A stretch of DNA of 64,000 nt from Actinoplanes sichuanensis (GCF_033097365.1 NZ_AP028461.1:434001-498000), one strand, 5' to 3'; counted from the stretch's first letter, positions 17,227-26,029 are shown. Translations and numbers: made by a program. The notes: generated by a model from the sequence alone, not told the origin.

Positions 17227-17959
17227 CCGTGACCAGACCCAGCAGCGTGTCGCTGAACTTCCCGATCAGCGCCAGCAGGATGATCGCCAGGAGCATCACA
17301 TCGGTACGCCCGGTGTTCTGGCTGTCGATCAACAGGAAACCCAACCCCATCGACGACGCGATCAACTCCGCCGCGACCAGGAACAGCCAGCCCTGCGCCA
17401 GCCCGAGCCGCAACCCGGACAGGATCGCCGGCGTCGCGGCCGGGAACAACACGGTCCCCAGCAGCGCCAACCCGGACCGCCCGTACGCCCGCCCGACCTC
17501 CACCAGATGCGGATCGATGTGCGACAGTGCCGCCGACACGGTGGTGTACACCGGGAAGAACGCGCCGATCGCCACCAGCACGATCTTCGGGGTCTCCCCG
17601 ATCCCCAGCCACAGCAGCAACAACGGCACCCAGGCCAGTGACGGCACCGCCCGGATCGCCTGCACCGTGGGCGAGAGGACGGCGTTCGCCGCACGCGACA
17701 ACCCGACCAGCCCGCCCAGAGTGAGTCCCAGCACCGAGCCGACCGCGAACCCGATCAGCACCCGCTGCGTGCTGATCGCCACGTGGTGCCACAGCTCACC
17801 CCGGCGCAACAACTCACCGAGAGCCGACAGCACCTCACCGGGCGGCGGCAGCTGAGCGGCCGAGTAGATCCCGGCCGCCGCGACCAGATGCCACACGACC
17901 AGGATCACCGCCGGGAGCAGAGCCCCGGCGGTGATCCGGCCGATCCGCGGCAGCGTCAC
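17201..17959 (-). CDS. Sulfonate/taurine/nitrate-type ABC transporter permease
   Basis: This 252-residue permease of the BPD_transp_1 (SsuC/TauC) family has about six membrane segments. The cytoplasmic coupling motif is seen in EVGRAYGRSGLALLGTVLFPAATPAILSGLR. The GTG at 17959 is chosen because it overlaps the binding-protein stop (GTGA), the usual arrangement in this operon type. It is the last gene of the leftward three-gene operon. Its 3' end overlaps the end of the MacB-type permease gene on the opposite strand, so the two convergent operons share 26 bases with no room for a terminator between them. Confidence 0.88.
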   Translation of the reverse strand: MTLPRIGRITAGALLPAVILVVWHLVAAAGIYSAAQLPPPGEVLSALGELLRRGELWHHVAISTQRVLIGFAVGSVLGLTLGGLVGLSRAANAVLSPTVQAIRAVPSLAWVPLLLLWLGIGETPKIVLVAIGAFFPVYTTVSAALSHIDPHLVEVGRAYGRSGLALLGTVLFPAATPAILSGLRLGLAQGWLFLVAAELIASSMGLGFLLIDSQNTGRTDVMLLAIILLALIGKFSDTLLGLVTVTPSAAPR

Positions 17960-18960
17960 GAAACGACCCGCGCGGTGGCGTACTTCGGCTCGAACAGCGT
18001 GTCGATCGCGGTCCGCGCGTCCGCCTCGCTCTTCACGTTGGCGTCGGCGACCAGCACCGGCAGGATCTTCTCGAAGACCGCCCGCTGCGCCGCGCCCGGC
18101 ACCGGGTCGATGTCGAGCACGGTCCGCTCGGTGAGCACCGCCTTCGCCACCGGCTCGGAGATCTTCGCCTCCTTGGCGTACAACGCGACCGCCTGATCCG
18201 GATTCGCCGTGATCCACTGGCGGGCCTTCTCGTACGCGTTCACCACCGACTGCGCCAGATCCGGGTGCTCGGCCAGGAACGCCTCGCGCGCGTTCAGCAC
18301 GCCGTACGAGTTGAACGCCACGTTCCGGTAGATCAACTTCGACCCGGCGTCCACCTCGGACGTCGCCATCAGCGGATCGAGGCCGGCCCACGCGTCGACG
18401 TCACCGCGTTCCAGCGCCGTCCGCCCGTCGGCGTGCTGCAGGTTGGTCACCGTCACGTCGGCCGGCTTCAGCCCCGCCGCGTCGAGTGCCTGCAGGAGGA
18501 AGAAGTAGGGGTCCGTACCCTTGGTCGCCGCGATCTTCTTGCCCTTGAGCTGGGCGACCGACGTGACCGGGGAATCCTTCGGCACCACGATCGCCGCCCA
18601 CTCCGGCTGACTGAACACGTCGATGGTCTTGATCGGCGACCCGTTCGCCCGGGCCACCAGGGCCGCCGCGCCGGCGGTCGAGCCGACGTCGATGGCGTCC
18701 GCACGCAGCGCCTCGTTGGCCTTGTTGCTGCCCGCCGACAGCTGCCAGCTGACCGTCACACCCTTGCCGGCCAGTTCGGTCTCCAGCCACTTCTGCTCGC
18801 GCAGCACGAGACTCGCCGGGTTGTAGTAGGCGTAGTCGAGCCGCAGCGCGACCGACCCGCCGCCGTCCGCGTCGGTGGCAGGCGCGTCCTCGCCCTGCAC
18901 ACAGCCGGCCAGCAACGCGGTCGCGGCGGCCGCCGCGAAAACGGCGCGCAAGATCTTCAT
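17956..18960 (-). CDS. SsuA/TauA-type ABC transporter substrate-binding lipoprotein
   Basis: The 334-residue protein has a lipoprotein signal with lipobox LAGC (Cys19). It then has an NMT1/SsuA-like binding domain: LRLDYAYYNPASLVLREQKW near the mature start and VAQLKGKKIAATKGTDPYFFLLQALDAAGL in the first lobe. It lies between the ATPase and permease genes of the same operon. The family binds aliphatic sulfonates, taurine, nitrate or thiamine precursors. The aromatic-rich start and overall pattern favour sulfonates, but the ligand is not certain. Confidence 0.87.
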   Translation of the reverse strand: MKILRAVFAAAAATALLAGCVQGEDAPATDADGGGSVALRLDYAYYNPASLVLREQKWLETELAGKGVTVSWQLSAGSNKANEALRADAIDVGSTAGAAALVARANGSPIKTIDVFSQPEWAAIVVPKDSPVTSVAQLKGKKIAATKGTDPYFFLLQALDAAGLKPADVTVTNLQHADGRTALERGDVDAWAGLDPLMATSEVDAGSKLIYRNVAFNSYGVLNAREAFLAEHPDLAQSVVNAYEKARQWITANPDQAVALYAKEAKISEPVAKAVLTERTVLDIDPVPGAAQRAVFEKILPVLVADANVKSEADARTAIDTLFEPKYATARVVS

Positions 18961-19004
18961 ATCGGGGGTCCTTCCAGGGGATTTCGTTGCGGTTGTGCGG
19001 TGGT

Positions 19005-19874
19005 TCAGGAGGGCACGGCAGCGGGGGTACGGACTCCGAGCTCGGCCAGCAGCGCGGAGCGGAGGGTGGCGAGCCGGGCGTCGGCGCGGTCCCGGGGGCG
19101 GGTGCCGGGCACGTCGAGCACGAGACGGATCGATGCGCCGTCGTCCACATCGCCTGGTTGTCCACAGGCCGTCCGGCGGGGGGACACATTTTCGACCACA
19201 CTGTCCTGTGGGGGCTCCCCCTGGGAGGGCGGGCTGGCTGTGGCGCCGAGCAGCACCACCCGGTCGGCCAGGTGCAGCGCCTCGTCGACGTCGTGGGTGA
19301 CCAGCAGCACCGTGGTCCCGGCGGCCCGCTGCACCTCGGCCAGCAGGTCCTGCATGCGCAGCCGGGTCAGCGCGTCCAGCGCTGCGAACGGCTCGTCGAG
19401 CAGCAGCACGCCGGGCCGCCGGGCCAGGGCGCGGGCGAGTGCGGCCCGCTGCGCCATGCCGCCGGACACCTGCCGGGGCCGGTGCTTCGCGAAGTCGGCG
19501 AGCCCGACGACGGAGAGCCAGTGCGCGACCTCGGCCTGGGCCTGGTCGCCGGTGACACCCCGGGGCAGGCCGAAGGCCACGTTGCGTTCGACGGTGCGCC
19601 AGGGCAGCAGCCGCGGTTCCTGGAAGACGACGGCGCAGCGCGGCTCGAACTCGCGCACCGGCCGCCCGTCGACGAGGACCCGCCCCGAGGTGGGTGTGTC
19701 GAGGCCGCCGGCCAGGCGCAGCAGTGTCGACTTGCCACAGCCGGACGGGCCGAGCAGGGCGACCACCTCACCGGCCGCGACGGTGAGGTCCACCCCGGCC
19801 AGGACGGCCCGCCGCCGCCCGCTCGTGGTGAACTCCTTGCCGACGCCGGAGATCTCCAGGGGCACTGCGCTCAT
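19005..19874 (-). CDS. Sulfonate/taurine-type ABC transporter ATP-binding protein
   Basis: The 289-residue ATPase has Walker A GPSGCGKST near residue 45, signature QVSGGMAQR, and Walker B VLLLDEPFAALD, as in SsuB/TauB. It is the first gene of the operon, followed by the binding protein and permease. The last 60 residues form an extension rich in charged residues and Pro that is longer than usual for SsuB. The ATG lies only 7 bases after a TAGGCT element on the same strand, so the message may be leaderless. Confidence 0.88.
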   Translation of the reverse strand: MSAVPLEISGVGKEFTTSGRRRAVLAGVDLTVAAGEVVALLGPSGCGKSTLLRLAGGLDTPTSGRVLVDGRPVREFEPRCAVVFQEPRLLPWRTVERNVAFGLPRGVTGDQAQAEVAHWLSVVGLADFAKHRPRQVSGGMAQRAALARALARRPGVLLLDEPFAALDALTRLRMQDLLAEVQRAAGTTVLLVTHDVDEALHLADRVVLLGATASPPSQGEPPQDSVVENVSPRRTACGQPGDVDDGASIRLVLDVPGTRPRDRADARLATLRSALLAELGVRTPAAVPS

Positions 19875-19881
19875 GCCGCGC

Positions 19882-19912
19882 AGCCTACCTAGTAATCCTA
19901 TTGAATTACTAG
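19882..19912 (-). promoter_or_regulatory. AT-rich palindrome and -10 element of the sulfonate transporter operon
   Basis: CTAGTAAT (19889-19896) and ATTACTAG (19905-19912) form a perfect 8-bp inverted repeat with an 8-base spacer, strikingly AT-rich for this genome. On the minus strand it lies just upstream of a -10-like TAGGCT (19882-19887), seven bases before the ATPase start. A repressor or activator binding here would control the operon. Confidence 0.6.
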
Positions 19913-19925
19913 AATGTGTGGGTGT

Positions 19926-20693
19926 TCATAGCGAGGCCGGCAGGGCGCCCACCGTCGCCGCCACATAGAGCACGACCGCGACCACCATCACCCGCCGGCG
20001 CTCCGGCTCCGCCCGACCCAGCCACCGCAGGAACACCGCGAGCAACGGCAACACCAGCACGGCGTGCAGGGCGACACCGTGCACCGGTTTCAGGAAACCG
20101 CCACCGTCGTACGCCGCCTGTGGGCTCACCGTCCGGAAGAGGACCGTCCCGCGGGCGATCATCGCCACTCCGCTCGCCAGGCTGACCAGCAGTAACGCGA
20201 ACCCGGCCCGCACCGCCAGCCGCATGTCGGCCGGCCCGGCGAGCCGCCCGCGCAGAGCCGTCACCGCATACGCGCCGAGCACCGCGACCAGCACCGCACC
20301 GCCGACGGCCAGGCTCATCGCGACACCCCGATCGAACGGCGTCTCAGTGTTCCAATGCGATGGCACCCCGCGCCACGCCTGCATGGTGATCCCGGCGACC
20401 TCCAGCACGCAGTCGGCCGCGAACACGCCGAGCAGCCAGGCCCGCGCCCGGTCGCCGAGGACCAGACCCCGGGTGATCCACGCGACCGTGATCAGGGTCA
20501 GCCCGAACGACAGGCCGAACGTCGTCGGCTTACGCCACGACACCGGGCCGGCCCACGGCACGTCGTCGACGAGGAACACCCCGAGATGCACGATCCCCGA
20601 CAAGATCAAAACCAGGCCGATGCCGTACGCCCAGAGCTCCACCGGCTTTCGCATGACCGGAGCATGCCCCGCCCGGACCGGCGGCGTCGTCAT
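19926..20693 (-). CDS. Multipass membrane protein of unknown function
   Basis: This 255-residue protein shows about seven hydrophobic segments (for example IGLVLILSGIVHLGVFLV near the start and LHAVLVLPLLAVFLRWLG near the end). Features include a WRKPTTFGLSFGLT segment between segments one and two and conserved-looking His residues in the first and sixth helices. I do not recognise a named family. The ATG at 20693 is preferred; an internal ATG at 20654 (MRKPVEL) is possible. It is divergent from the PARG-like gene and shares a control region of inverted GGTCGTA repeats with it. Confidence 0.7.
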   Translation of the reverse strand: MTTPPVRAGHAPVMRKPVELWAYGIGLVLILSGIVHLGVFLVDDVPWAGPVSWRKPTTFGLSFGLTLITVAWITRGLVLGDRARAWLLGVFAADCVLEVAGITMQAWRGVPSHWNTETPFDRGVAMSLAVGGAVLVAVLGAYAVTALRGRLAGPADMRLAVRAGFALLLVSLASGVAMIARGTVLFRTVSPQAAYDGGGFLKPVHGVALHAVLVLPLLAVFLRWLGRAEPERRRVMVVAVVLYVAATVGALPASL

Positions 20694-20698
20694 GCCCC

Positions 20699-20729
20699 GG
20701 TCGTAGCGGCGGATACGACCCTGGTCGTA
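20699..20729. promoter_or_regulatory. Inverted GGTCGTA repeats between divergent genes
   Basis: GGTCGTA (20699-20705) and TACGACC (20714-20720) form a perfect 7-bp inverted repeat with an 8-base spacer. A third GGTCGTA copy follows at 20723-20729. The array sits in the 46-bp gap between two divergent starts, so it is a likely operator. Confidence 0.5.
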
Positions 20730-20739
20730 CGCGTACGTC

Positions 20740-21555
20740 ATGATCGTGAGCGTGAGCGGCAGACTACGGGCGATCGCCCAGGAGACGGTCTCCATCGTGG
20801 GACGCGGATGGTATGAGGGTCCGGACGGTGTCGTCGACATCGCCGCCGACGTCGCCCGGGCGGTGGCGGGCACCCGGTTGCACCTGCCGGACGACGTGCT
20901 CGCCGAGCCGGTGCCCGTGGCCGGGCCGCCGGTGGTCGAGGTGACCGGGGAGAGCAGCCTGGACGCCGCGCGTCGGCTGGCCGCCGACCGGGACGGGGTG
21001 GCCTGCCTCAACTTCGCGTCGGCCCGCAACCCGGGCGGCGGGTTCCTCAACGGCGCCCAGGCACAGGAGGAGAGCATCGCCAGGGCCTCGGCGATCTACC
21101 CGACGCTGCGGGCGGCGGGCGACTTCTACGCCTTCCACCGGGCGGATCGGGGACTCCTCTACACCGACCGGGTCATCTGGTCGCCCGCGGTTCCGGTGTT
21201 CCGCGACGACCGCGGGCGGATGCTCGTCCGGCCGTACCCCGTCTCGTTCTTGACCTCGGCCGCCCCGAACCGTGCCATGATCGCCCGCGATCAGCCCGGA
21301 CTCCTGCCCGAGGTCGCCGGGGCGCTCGCCCGGAGGGCGGCGCGGGTGTTGCGGGTGGCGGCCGCGCACGGAAGCCGTGAGCTGGTGCTCGGTGCCTGGG
21401 GCTGCGGGGTGTTCGGCAACGATCCGGCGCAGGTGGCCGCCGTGTTCGCCGAGGCCCTGGCCGATGCGCCGTGGTTCGACCGGGTGGTCTTCGCGATCCT
21501 GGACCGGCGCGAGACGGTCCGTGACGAGTTCCGCGCCGCCTTCGGCCTGACCTGA
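20740..21555 (+). CDS. Bacterial-type poly(ADP-ribose) glycohydrolase-like macrodomain protein (TIGR02452 family)
   Basis: The 271-residue protein matches the TIGR02452/DUF2263 group, which includes bacterial PARG enzymes. NFASARNPGGGFLNGAQAQEE contains the PARG signature: a GGG loop followed by QEE, whose second Glu is catalytic in characterised PARGs. The following SIARASAIYPTLR and YTDRVIWSPAVPVFRDD segments are also typical of the family. It would remove ADP-ribose chains or units from proteins, possibly in DNA-damage or stress responses. No PARP-like transferase is visible nearby. A 12-bp hairpin follows the gene. Confidence 0.85.
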   Translation: MIVSVSGRLRAIAQETVSIVGRGWYEGPDGVVDIAADVARAVAGTRLHLPDDVLAEPVPVAGPPVVEVTGESSLDAARRLAADRDGVACLNFASARNPGGGFLNGAQAQEESIARASAIYPTLRAAGDFYAFHRADRGLLYTDRVIWSPAVPVFRDDRGRMLVRPYPVSFLTSAAPNRAMIARDQPGLLPEVAGALARRAARVLRVAAAHGSRELVLGAWGCGVFGNDPAQVAAVFAEALADAPWFDRVVFAILDRRETVRDEFRAAFGLT

Positions 21556-21566
21556 TCCCCGCTCCG

Positions 21567-21615
21567 CGCGAGGAGCGCCTCTCGTGCCGGTCCGGCTCGA
21601 TTCGCGCTCCTCGCG
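21567..21615 (+). terminator. Hairpin after PARG-like gene
   Basis: A perfect 12-bp inverted repeat (21567-21578 with 21604-21615) with a 25-base loop lies just after the stop codon. There is no T tract, so termination is plausible but not certain. Confidence 0.4.
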
Positions 21616-21696
21616 GCTCGTCTCCCGCACCGGGGGTGACGGAAGGTAGGGTGTTCCTCACCGCCCGCCCGTGGATCGTGTACGGCTGGAGTGCAC

Positions 21697-22182
21697 ATGA
21701 CGACGGCTACCGATGATCCGCTGATCCGTTTCGGCCGCTGGGCGCTCGCCAAGGTGTGGTTCGGGGTGGTGCTCTCGGGCGGCTACGCGCTCGGCCGCCA
21801 CTTCGACTGGCCGCAGGCGTTCCTGACCGCGGCGGCCGTGCTCGGCGCCGTGACACTGGCTCTCGCGTCGTCGTTCCTGCCGGTCTGGACCAGGCAGCGG
21901 CCCAGCGGCATCCCGGTCGCCGACGTCGGGCTGCGGGTGATGGTCTGGGGCGGCCTGGTCATCTCGGTGATCGCCCTGCTGGTGGGCATGCCCGCGGTCG
22001 GCATGGTCTCGGCCGCGCTGCTGCTCAACACGGCGGCCCACACGTTCGGCGACCCGTTCGCCCCGCTGCTGCGCCGGATGCGGATCACCCCCGAGGTCCG
22101 TTACCTCAGGCCCCGGGAGCGTCCGGCCCGCCCTGATCGCAACCGGTCACGACAGCCCGCACCGGCTCGTCGGGCGGCCTGA
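21697..22182 (+). CDS. Small membrane protein of unknown function
   Basis: This protein of about 161 residues has four hydrophobic segments (about residues 15-35, 42-62, 75-95 and 96-115) and a basic, Arg/Pro-rich C-terminal tail. No family is recognised. The ATG at 21697 and the GTG at 21691 are both possible starts; the difference is two residues. It precedes the chemoreceptor gene by about 85 bases on the same strand, but there is no evidence of cotranscription. Confidence 0.65.
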   Translation: MTTATDDPLIRFGRWALAKVWFGVVLSGGYALGRHFDWPQAFLTAAAVLGAVTLALASSFLPVWTRQRPSGIPVADVGLRVMVWGGLVISVIALLVGMPAVGMVSAALLLNTAAHTFGDPFAPLLRRMRITPEVRYLRPRERPARPDRNRSRQPAPARRAA

Positions 22183-22267
22183 CGTTTTCCCTGGTCTCAG
22201 AGGTTGCGGCGGGTTGCCGACCTGAGTATTGCGGGCAATGGTTGCCCCTCCGGACCAGGGGGACGGG

Positions 22268-23857
22268 ATGAATCGGTTCTGGGCCGACCTCAGTGTGAAT
22301 CTCAAGATCATGATCACGATCACCGTGGCGGCTGTGATCGCGCTGCTGATCGGCGTTCTCGGTCTGCGTGCCCTCTCCTCGGCCAGCGACTCCGCCCAGT
22401 GGATCTACCGCAGCAACGTGGTCGGCGTCTCCGCTCTGGGCGAGCTCAAGGCCTGGATCAACCAGTCCCGGGTCGACCTGGTCGGCCACGTCGTCTACCC
22501 GGAGGCGGCGGCCAAACAGAAGTACGAGGCGGCGTTCGAGAAGGACCTCGCCGAGGTCGACGCGGCGATGGCCGACTACGAGGCGACCACCCCGGCCGCC
22601 TCCCCGGAACAGGTCGCGGCGGTCAAGGACGGCTGGCAGCAGTACATCACCGTCGCCCACGACAAGCTCATCCCGACCTCCCGACGCAACGACATCAAGG
22701 CCTGGGGTGACATCCGCGACCAGCAGATCACCCCGCTCGTGGCCGAGATCCGAGAACAACTCGAGGACATCGACGCCGCCGAGAACGCCGCGGCCGCCGC
22801 CTCCGCCGCCGACGCCCGGTCCGCGTACGAATCCAGCCGTCTGCAGTCGATCCTGCTGCTCGTCCTCGGCATCGCCGGGGCGCTCGCCCTGGGGACCCTC
22901 GTCGCCCGCGGCATCGTCCGCTCCCTCAGCCGCGTCACCGCCGTCTGCGAGGGCCTCGCCGACGGCGACCTCACCCAGCAGACCGGGCTGACCAGCCGCG
23001 ACGAGCCGGGCCGGATGGGCCGCGCCCTCGACGCCGCGATCACCCGACTCCGGGACACCGTCAGCACCATCGGCGGCTCCGCGGTCACCCTCGCCAGCGC
23101 CTCCGAGGAACTCTCCACGGTCAGCGCCCAGCTCCAGTCCGGTGCCGCCGACGTCGCCGACAAGGCCGGTTCGGCCAGTTCCGCCAGCGAGAACGTCAAC
23201 CACGGCGTCCAGTCGATCGCCGCCGGCGCCGAGGAGATGAGCGCCTCGATCACCGAGATCGCCTCCAACGCCGCCCAGGCCGCCCGGGTCGCCCAGGAGG
23301 GCATGGCCGTCGCCGAACGCACCAACAACCAGGTCGCCGAACTGGGCGCGGCCAGCGCGGAGATCGGCGACGTGGTCCGGCTGATCACCAGCATCGCCGA
23401 ACAGACCAACCTGCTCGCCCTCAACGCCACCATCGAAGCGGCCCGGGCCGGTGAACTCGGCAAAGGCTTCGCCGTCGTCGCCGGCGAGGTCAAGGAGCTG
23501 GCCCAGCAGACCGCCAAGGCCACCGAGGAGATCACCGGCCGGATCGGCGCCATCCAGGAGTCCAGCGACTCGGCGGCCACCGCGATCGGCGAGATCACCC
23601 AGGTCATCCAGCGGATCGGCGACTACACCACCACGATCGCCTCGGCCGTCGAGGAGCAGACCGCCACCACCGGTGAGATGAGCCGGTCCGTCGCCGACGC
23701 CGCCACCAGCAGTGGGGACGTGGCCCGTACCGTCTCCGGGGTGGCCGAGGTCGCGTCCGCGACCGCCGACGGTGCCCGGGCCACCCAGCAGGCCGCCGCC
23801 GATCTCACCCGCCTCGCCGGCGACCTGACCAACCTCGTCGGCGGATTCCGGCACTGA
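22268..23857 (+). CDS. Methyl-accepting chemotaxis protein
   Basis: The 529-residue receptor has an N-terminal membrane segment (residues about 12-33), a four-helix-bundle-type sensor region (about 35-190), a second membrane segment (about 195-215) and a HAMP linker. A long coiled-coil signalling domain follows. The signalling hairpin tip reads [20 protein letters not shown], the most conserved stretch of MCPs, followed by [17 protein letters not shown]. The ATG at 22268 follows GGGGGACGGG. An MCP implies flagellar or other Che-controlled motility, in keeping with actinomycetes that make motile spores. A small ORF and a GAF protein follow and may be part of the same operon. Confidence 0.93.
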   Translation: MNRFWADLSVNLKIMITITVAAVIALLIGVLGLRALSSASDSAQWIYRSNVVGVSALGELKAWINQSRVDLVGHVVYPEAAAKQKYEAAFEKDLAEVDAAMADYEATTPAASPEQVAAVKDGWQQYITVAHDKLIPTSRRNDIKAWGDIRDQQITPLVAEIREQLEDIDAAENAAAAASAADARSAYESSRLQSILLLVLGIAGALALGTLVARGIVRSLSRVTAVCEGLADGDLTQQTGLTSRDEPGRMGRALDAAITRLRDTVSTIGGSAVTLASASEELSTVSAQLQSGAADVADKAGSASSASENVNHGVQSIAAGAEEMSASITEIASNAAQAARVAQEGMAVAERTNNQVAELGAASAEIGDVVRLITSIAEQTNLLALNATIEAARAGELGKGFAVVAGEVKELAQQTAKATEEITGRIGAIQESSDSAATAIGEITQVIQRIGDYTTTIASAVEEQTATTGEMSRSVADAATSSGDVARTVSGVAEVASATADGARATQQAAADLTRLAGDLTNLVGGFRH

Positions 23858-23886
23858 CGTTTCGAACGCTGATCGGGGGAACACAG

Positions 23887-24156
23887 GTGTTCTCGGAGAC
23901 GCCCTACGGCCTCACCCGGCCCACCATGGACGACGCGCGGGCCGCCGTGCACCGGGTGCACGCCGGTGACGGGCCGCGGATCTGGGCCGACCTGCTGCGG
24001 GCCGCCGGGCTGGACGGTACCGGCGACCACGGGCTGGACCGACTGCTCGCCGTCATGCACCAGGCCGACCCGGTCAGCCGGCTGTGCGCGCTCGCCCTGA
24101 CGATCCGGGTCACCTCGCACTCCCAGCTGTCACTTCTCGCGAAGGAGCTGTCGTGA
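23887..24156 (+). CDS. Small uncharacterised protein between MCP and GAF genes
   Basis: This 89-residue protein has no signal, membrane segment or recognised domain. It appears helical, with a central RIWADLLRAAGLDGTGDHG segment and a C-terminal SLLAKELS. It starts 29 bases after the chemoreceptor stop and overlaps the next gene by four bases (GTGA), so it is very probably translated with the GAF protein. The tight linkage suggests a role alongside the receptor, but no function can be assigned. Confidence 0.7.
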   Translation: MFSETPYGLTRPTMDDARAAVHRVHAGDGPRIWADLLRAAGLDGTGDHGLDRLLAVMHQADPVSRLCALALTIRVTSHSQLSLLAKELS

Positions 24157-24662
24157 ACACCGACCTGTTCGACCGGCTCGGCGTACCGGAACGGATCCGG
24201 GAGATCGCCGGCTACGACCTCTTCGACCCCGACCTGCGGACCAGCCTCGACGCCATCGCCCAGCGCAGTGCCGGGCTCCTCGAAGCACCCGTCGCCCTGG
24301 TCTCGGTGGTGCTCGACACCTCACAGTTCATCATCGGCTCGCACGGCGTCTCCGGATGGGTCGCCGAGACCCAGGGCGTACCGGCCGAATGGGCCATGTG
24401 CACGCACACCGTGCTCACCGGCGAGCCCTACTGCGTGGTCGACGGAATGAACGACCCGCGCCACCTGGACAACCCGTTCCTGCAGATGACCGGGCTGCGC
24501 AGCTATCTCGGGGTGCCGCTGACCGGGACCGGTGGGCACACCCTCGGCGCGCACTGTGTGATCGACGCCCGGCCACGCATCTTCAGCGACGTGGACCTGG
24601 CGGTGCTCAGTGACGGGGCGGAGAAGGCGATGAAGCTGCTCTGCGCCTACCGCCTCCGATAG
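24153..24662 (+). CDS. Stand-alone GAF-domain sensor protein
   Basis: The 169-residue protein is essentially a single GAF domain. The segments APVALVSVVLDTSQFIIGSHG, AMCTHTVLTGEPYCVVDGM and RSYLGVPLTGTGGHTLGAHC match the strands and helices of GAF proteins in bacterial signalling. A Cys in AMCTH and a following His are common in this subgroup. No output domain is attached, so it may act through protein contact. The GTG at 24153 overlaps the stop of the 89-residue gene. Its place behind a chemoreceptor suggests that it feeds a cytoplasmic signal into the same response. Confidence 0.83.
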   Translation: MNTDLFDRLGVPERIREIAGYDLFDPDLRTSLDAIAQRSAGLLEAPVALVSVVLDTSQFIIGSHGVSGWVAETQGVPAEWAMCTHTVLTGEPYCVVDGMNDPRHLDNPFLQMTGLRSYLGVPLTGTGGHTLGAHCVIDARPRIFSDVDLAVLSDGAEKAMKLLCAYRLR

Positions 24663-24667
24663 GTTTC

Positions 24668-25285
24668 TCAGACCGGCGTGCCGTTCCATCGCCAGTCGGT
24701 GCGGCGGGGGTGGTCCGGCAGTTCGCCGCGGCCGGTCGCCCACAGTAGCGTCGCCCAGCGGTCCGTCGTCTCCGGCGCCTCCCGGAACAGGCGGCGCAGC
24801 GCCCGGTCGCACAGATCCGCCGGCGGCGCCCACGGCAGGTCGAGCGCCACCGCCACGTCGTGCAGGTGCACCAGCGTCTCGACCACGCCCATCGCCGCGA
24901 AACCGGCCGGATCCGAGATGCCGTACGGGTGGAACGCCCGACGCTCCGGCGGCGCGACCGTGACCACCGCCGCGAGCAGCCCGCCCGACGACTCCAGCAC
25001 CTGGATCAGCCCCTCCGGGTTCTTGGTGTCCTCGGAGTAGATCGTCAGAGCCGGTCCGTCCGGCCGGCCACGCCGCCATCCGAAGGGGACATATCCCTCC
25101 GGTGGGGTGTTCTCCGAGGCGACCTGACCGGCGTACGCGAAAAGGTCGTCGGCGACATGCTCCACCGTCTCCCAGCAGGTCCAGGTCAGGCCGGCGGCGG
25201 GCACATGCCAGTCCCGGCCGAGGGCCGTCCGGAGGGTGGTGGCGGCGAGAGAGACGGCGGAACGCACGTCGTCAGCTGAGGTCAT
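24668..25285 (-). CDS. DinB-like metalloenzyme (maleylpyruvate isomerase N-terminal-type)
   Basis: This 205-residue protein resembles actinobacterial DinB/MDMPI_N proteins that use a metal and a thiol cofactor such as mycothiol. The metal-site pattern is seen in TVEHVADD (first His) and LVHLHDVAVAL (later His pair), with an N-terminal WHVPAAGLTWTCWE segment of the sort found in this group. The reaction is unknown; relatives catalyse thiol transfer or isomerisation. It is convergent with the GAF gene, with only five bases between them. No obvious partner lies nearby. Confidence 0.7.
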   Translation of the reverse strand: MTSADDVRSAVSLAATTLRTALGRDWHVPAAGLTWTCWETVEHVADDLFAYAGQVASENTPPEGYVPFGWRRGRPDGPALTIYSEDTKNPEGLIQVLESSGGLLAAVVTVAPPERRAFHPYGISDPAGFAAMGVVETLVHLHDVAVALDLPWAPPADLCDRALRRLFREAPETTDRWATLLWATGRGELPDHPRRTDWRWNGTPV

Positions 25286-25356
25286 GGGCGGAATCTATCC
25301 GTACGGTGACGGCCGCCCCACGCATTTTTGTCATACCCCCGGCGCATCATCGCGGT

Positions 25357-25986
25357 ATGGGAGAACCAGCAACTCCGATTCGCCGCCGGATCGAGCTCAC
25401 CGTCGCTGAGGCTCGCCTGCGTTTCCAACAACTGGTCCGGGTGACCGGGCTGACCGGCCAGATCACCGTCGTGGTCGACGGTGGCCGACCGATCGCCGCG
25501 ATCGTCCCGGTCTCCGAGGCCCTCGGCACCGGCCCGGCCCCACCGTCCACCCCGGTCTCCGCCGTCGCGCCCCCACCTCCGTCCGCCGCGTCCGCGTCCC
25601 GCTCGGCCTCCGCGCCGCCCGCCTCCGGGGCTCCTGCCATGTCTGCGCCGCCGTCCCGTTCCGCTTCCCCTTCCTCCTCGCCTCCCGGCTCCCTTCCCTC
25701 CACGTCTCCTGCCTCGCCCCCCTCCACTTCGGCTTCCGGGGCCCCTTCCTCTTCCGAGCCCTCGTCGTCTCCTTCGGCTCCGTCGGCCGTCAATGCCGCG
25801 GGCTGGATGCGGCGGATCGAGAAGGTTCGGGAGGACGTCCGCCGTCAGCACGCTCAGCGGATCGGCGATTTGTCCCAAGCCTTGGACGAGGCCTGGCGTC
25901 TGCTCGACGACCTCCGGCCGGCCGGCACCGACCGATCCGTCGACACCCTGCGTGCCGCCCACACCGACCTGCGAAAAGCCGGCTGA
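25357..25986 (+). CDS. Phd/YefM-antitoxin-like domain with long Pro/Ser/Ala linker and coiled-coil end
   Basis: This 209-residue protein has three parts. Residues 8-52 (IELTVAEARLRFQQLVRVTG then ITVVVDGGRPIAAIVPVSEA) resemble the N-terminal DNA-binding fold of Phd/YefM antitoxins. Residues about 55-145 are a low-complexity linker of Pro, Ser and Ala. Residues about 146-209 are charged and helical, probably coiled coil. No toxin gene flanks it: upstream lies a divergent metalloenzyme and downstream a sugar kinase. It may be a DNA-binding protein that has lost its toxin or never had one. The similarity was judged by eye and is moderate. Confidence 0.55.
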   Translation: MGEPATPIRRRIELTVAEARLRFQQLVRVTGLTGQITVVVDGGRPIAAIVPVSEALGTGPAPPSTPVSAVAPPPPSAASASRSASAPPASGAPAMSAPPSRSASPSSSPPGSLPSTSPASPPSTSASGAPSSSEPSSSPSAPSAVNAAGWMRRIEKVREDVRRQHAQRIGDLSQALDEAWRLLDDLRPAGTDRSVDTLRAAHTDLRKAG

Positions 25987-26029
25987 TCAATCACGACTTG
26001 ACCGATAGGAGCGGGGCTAAGATCGGACG

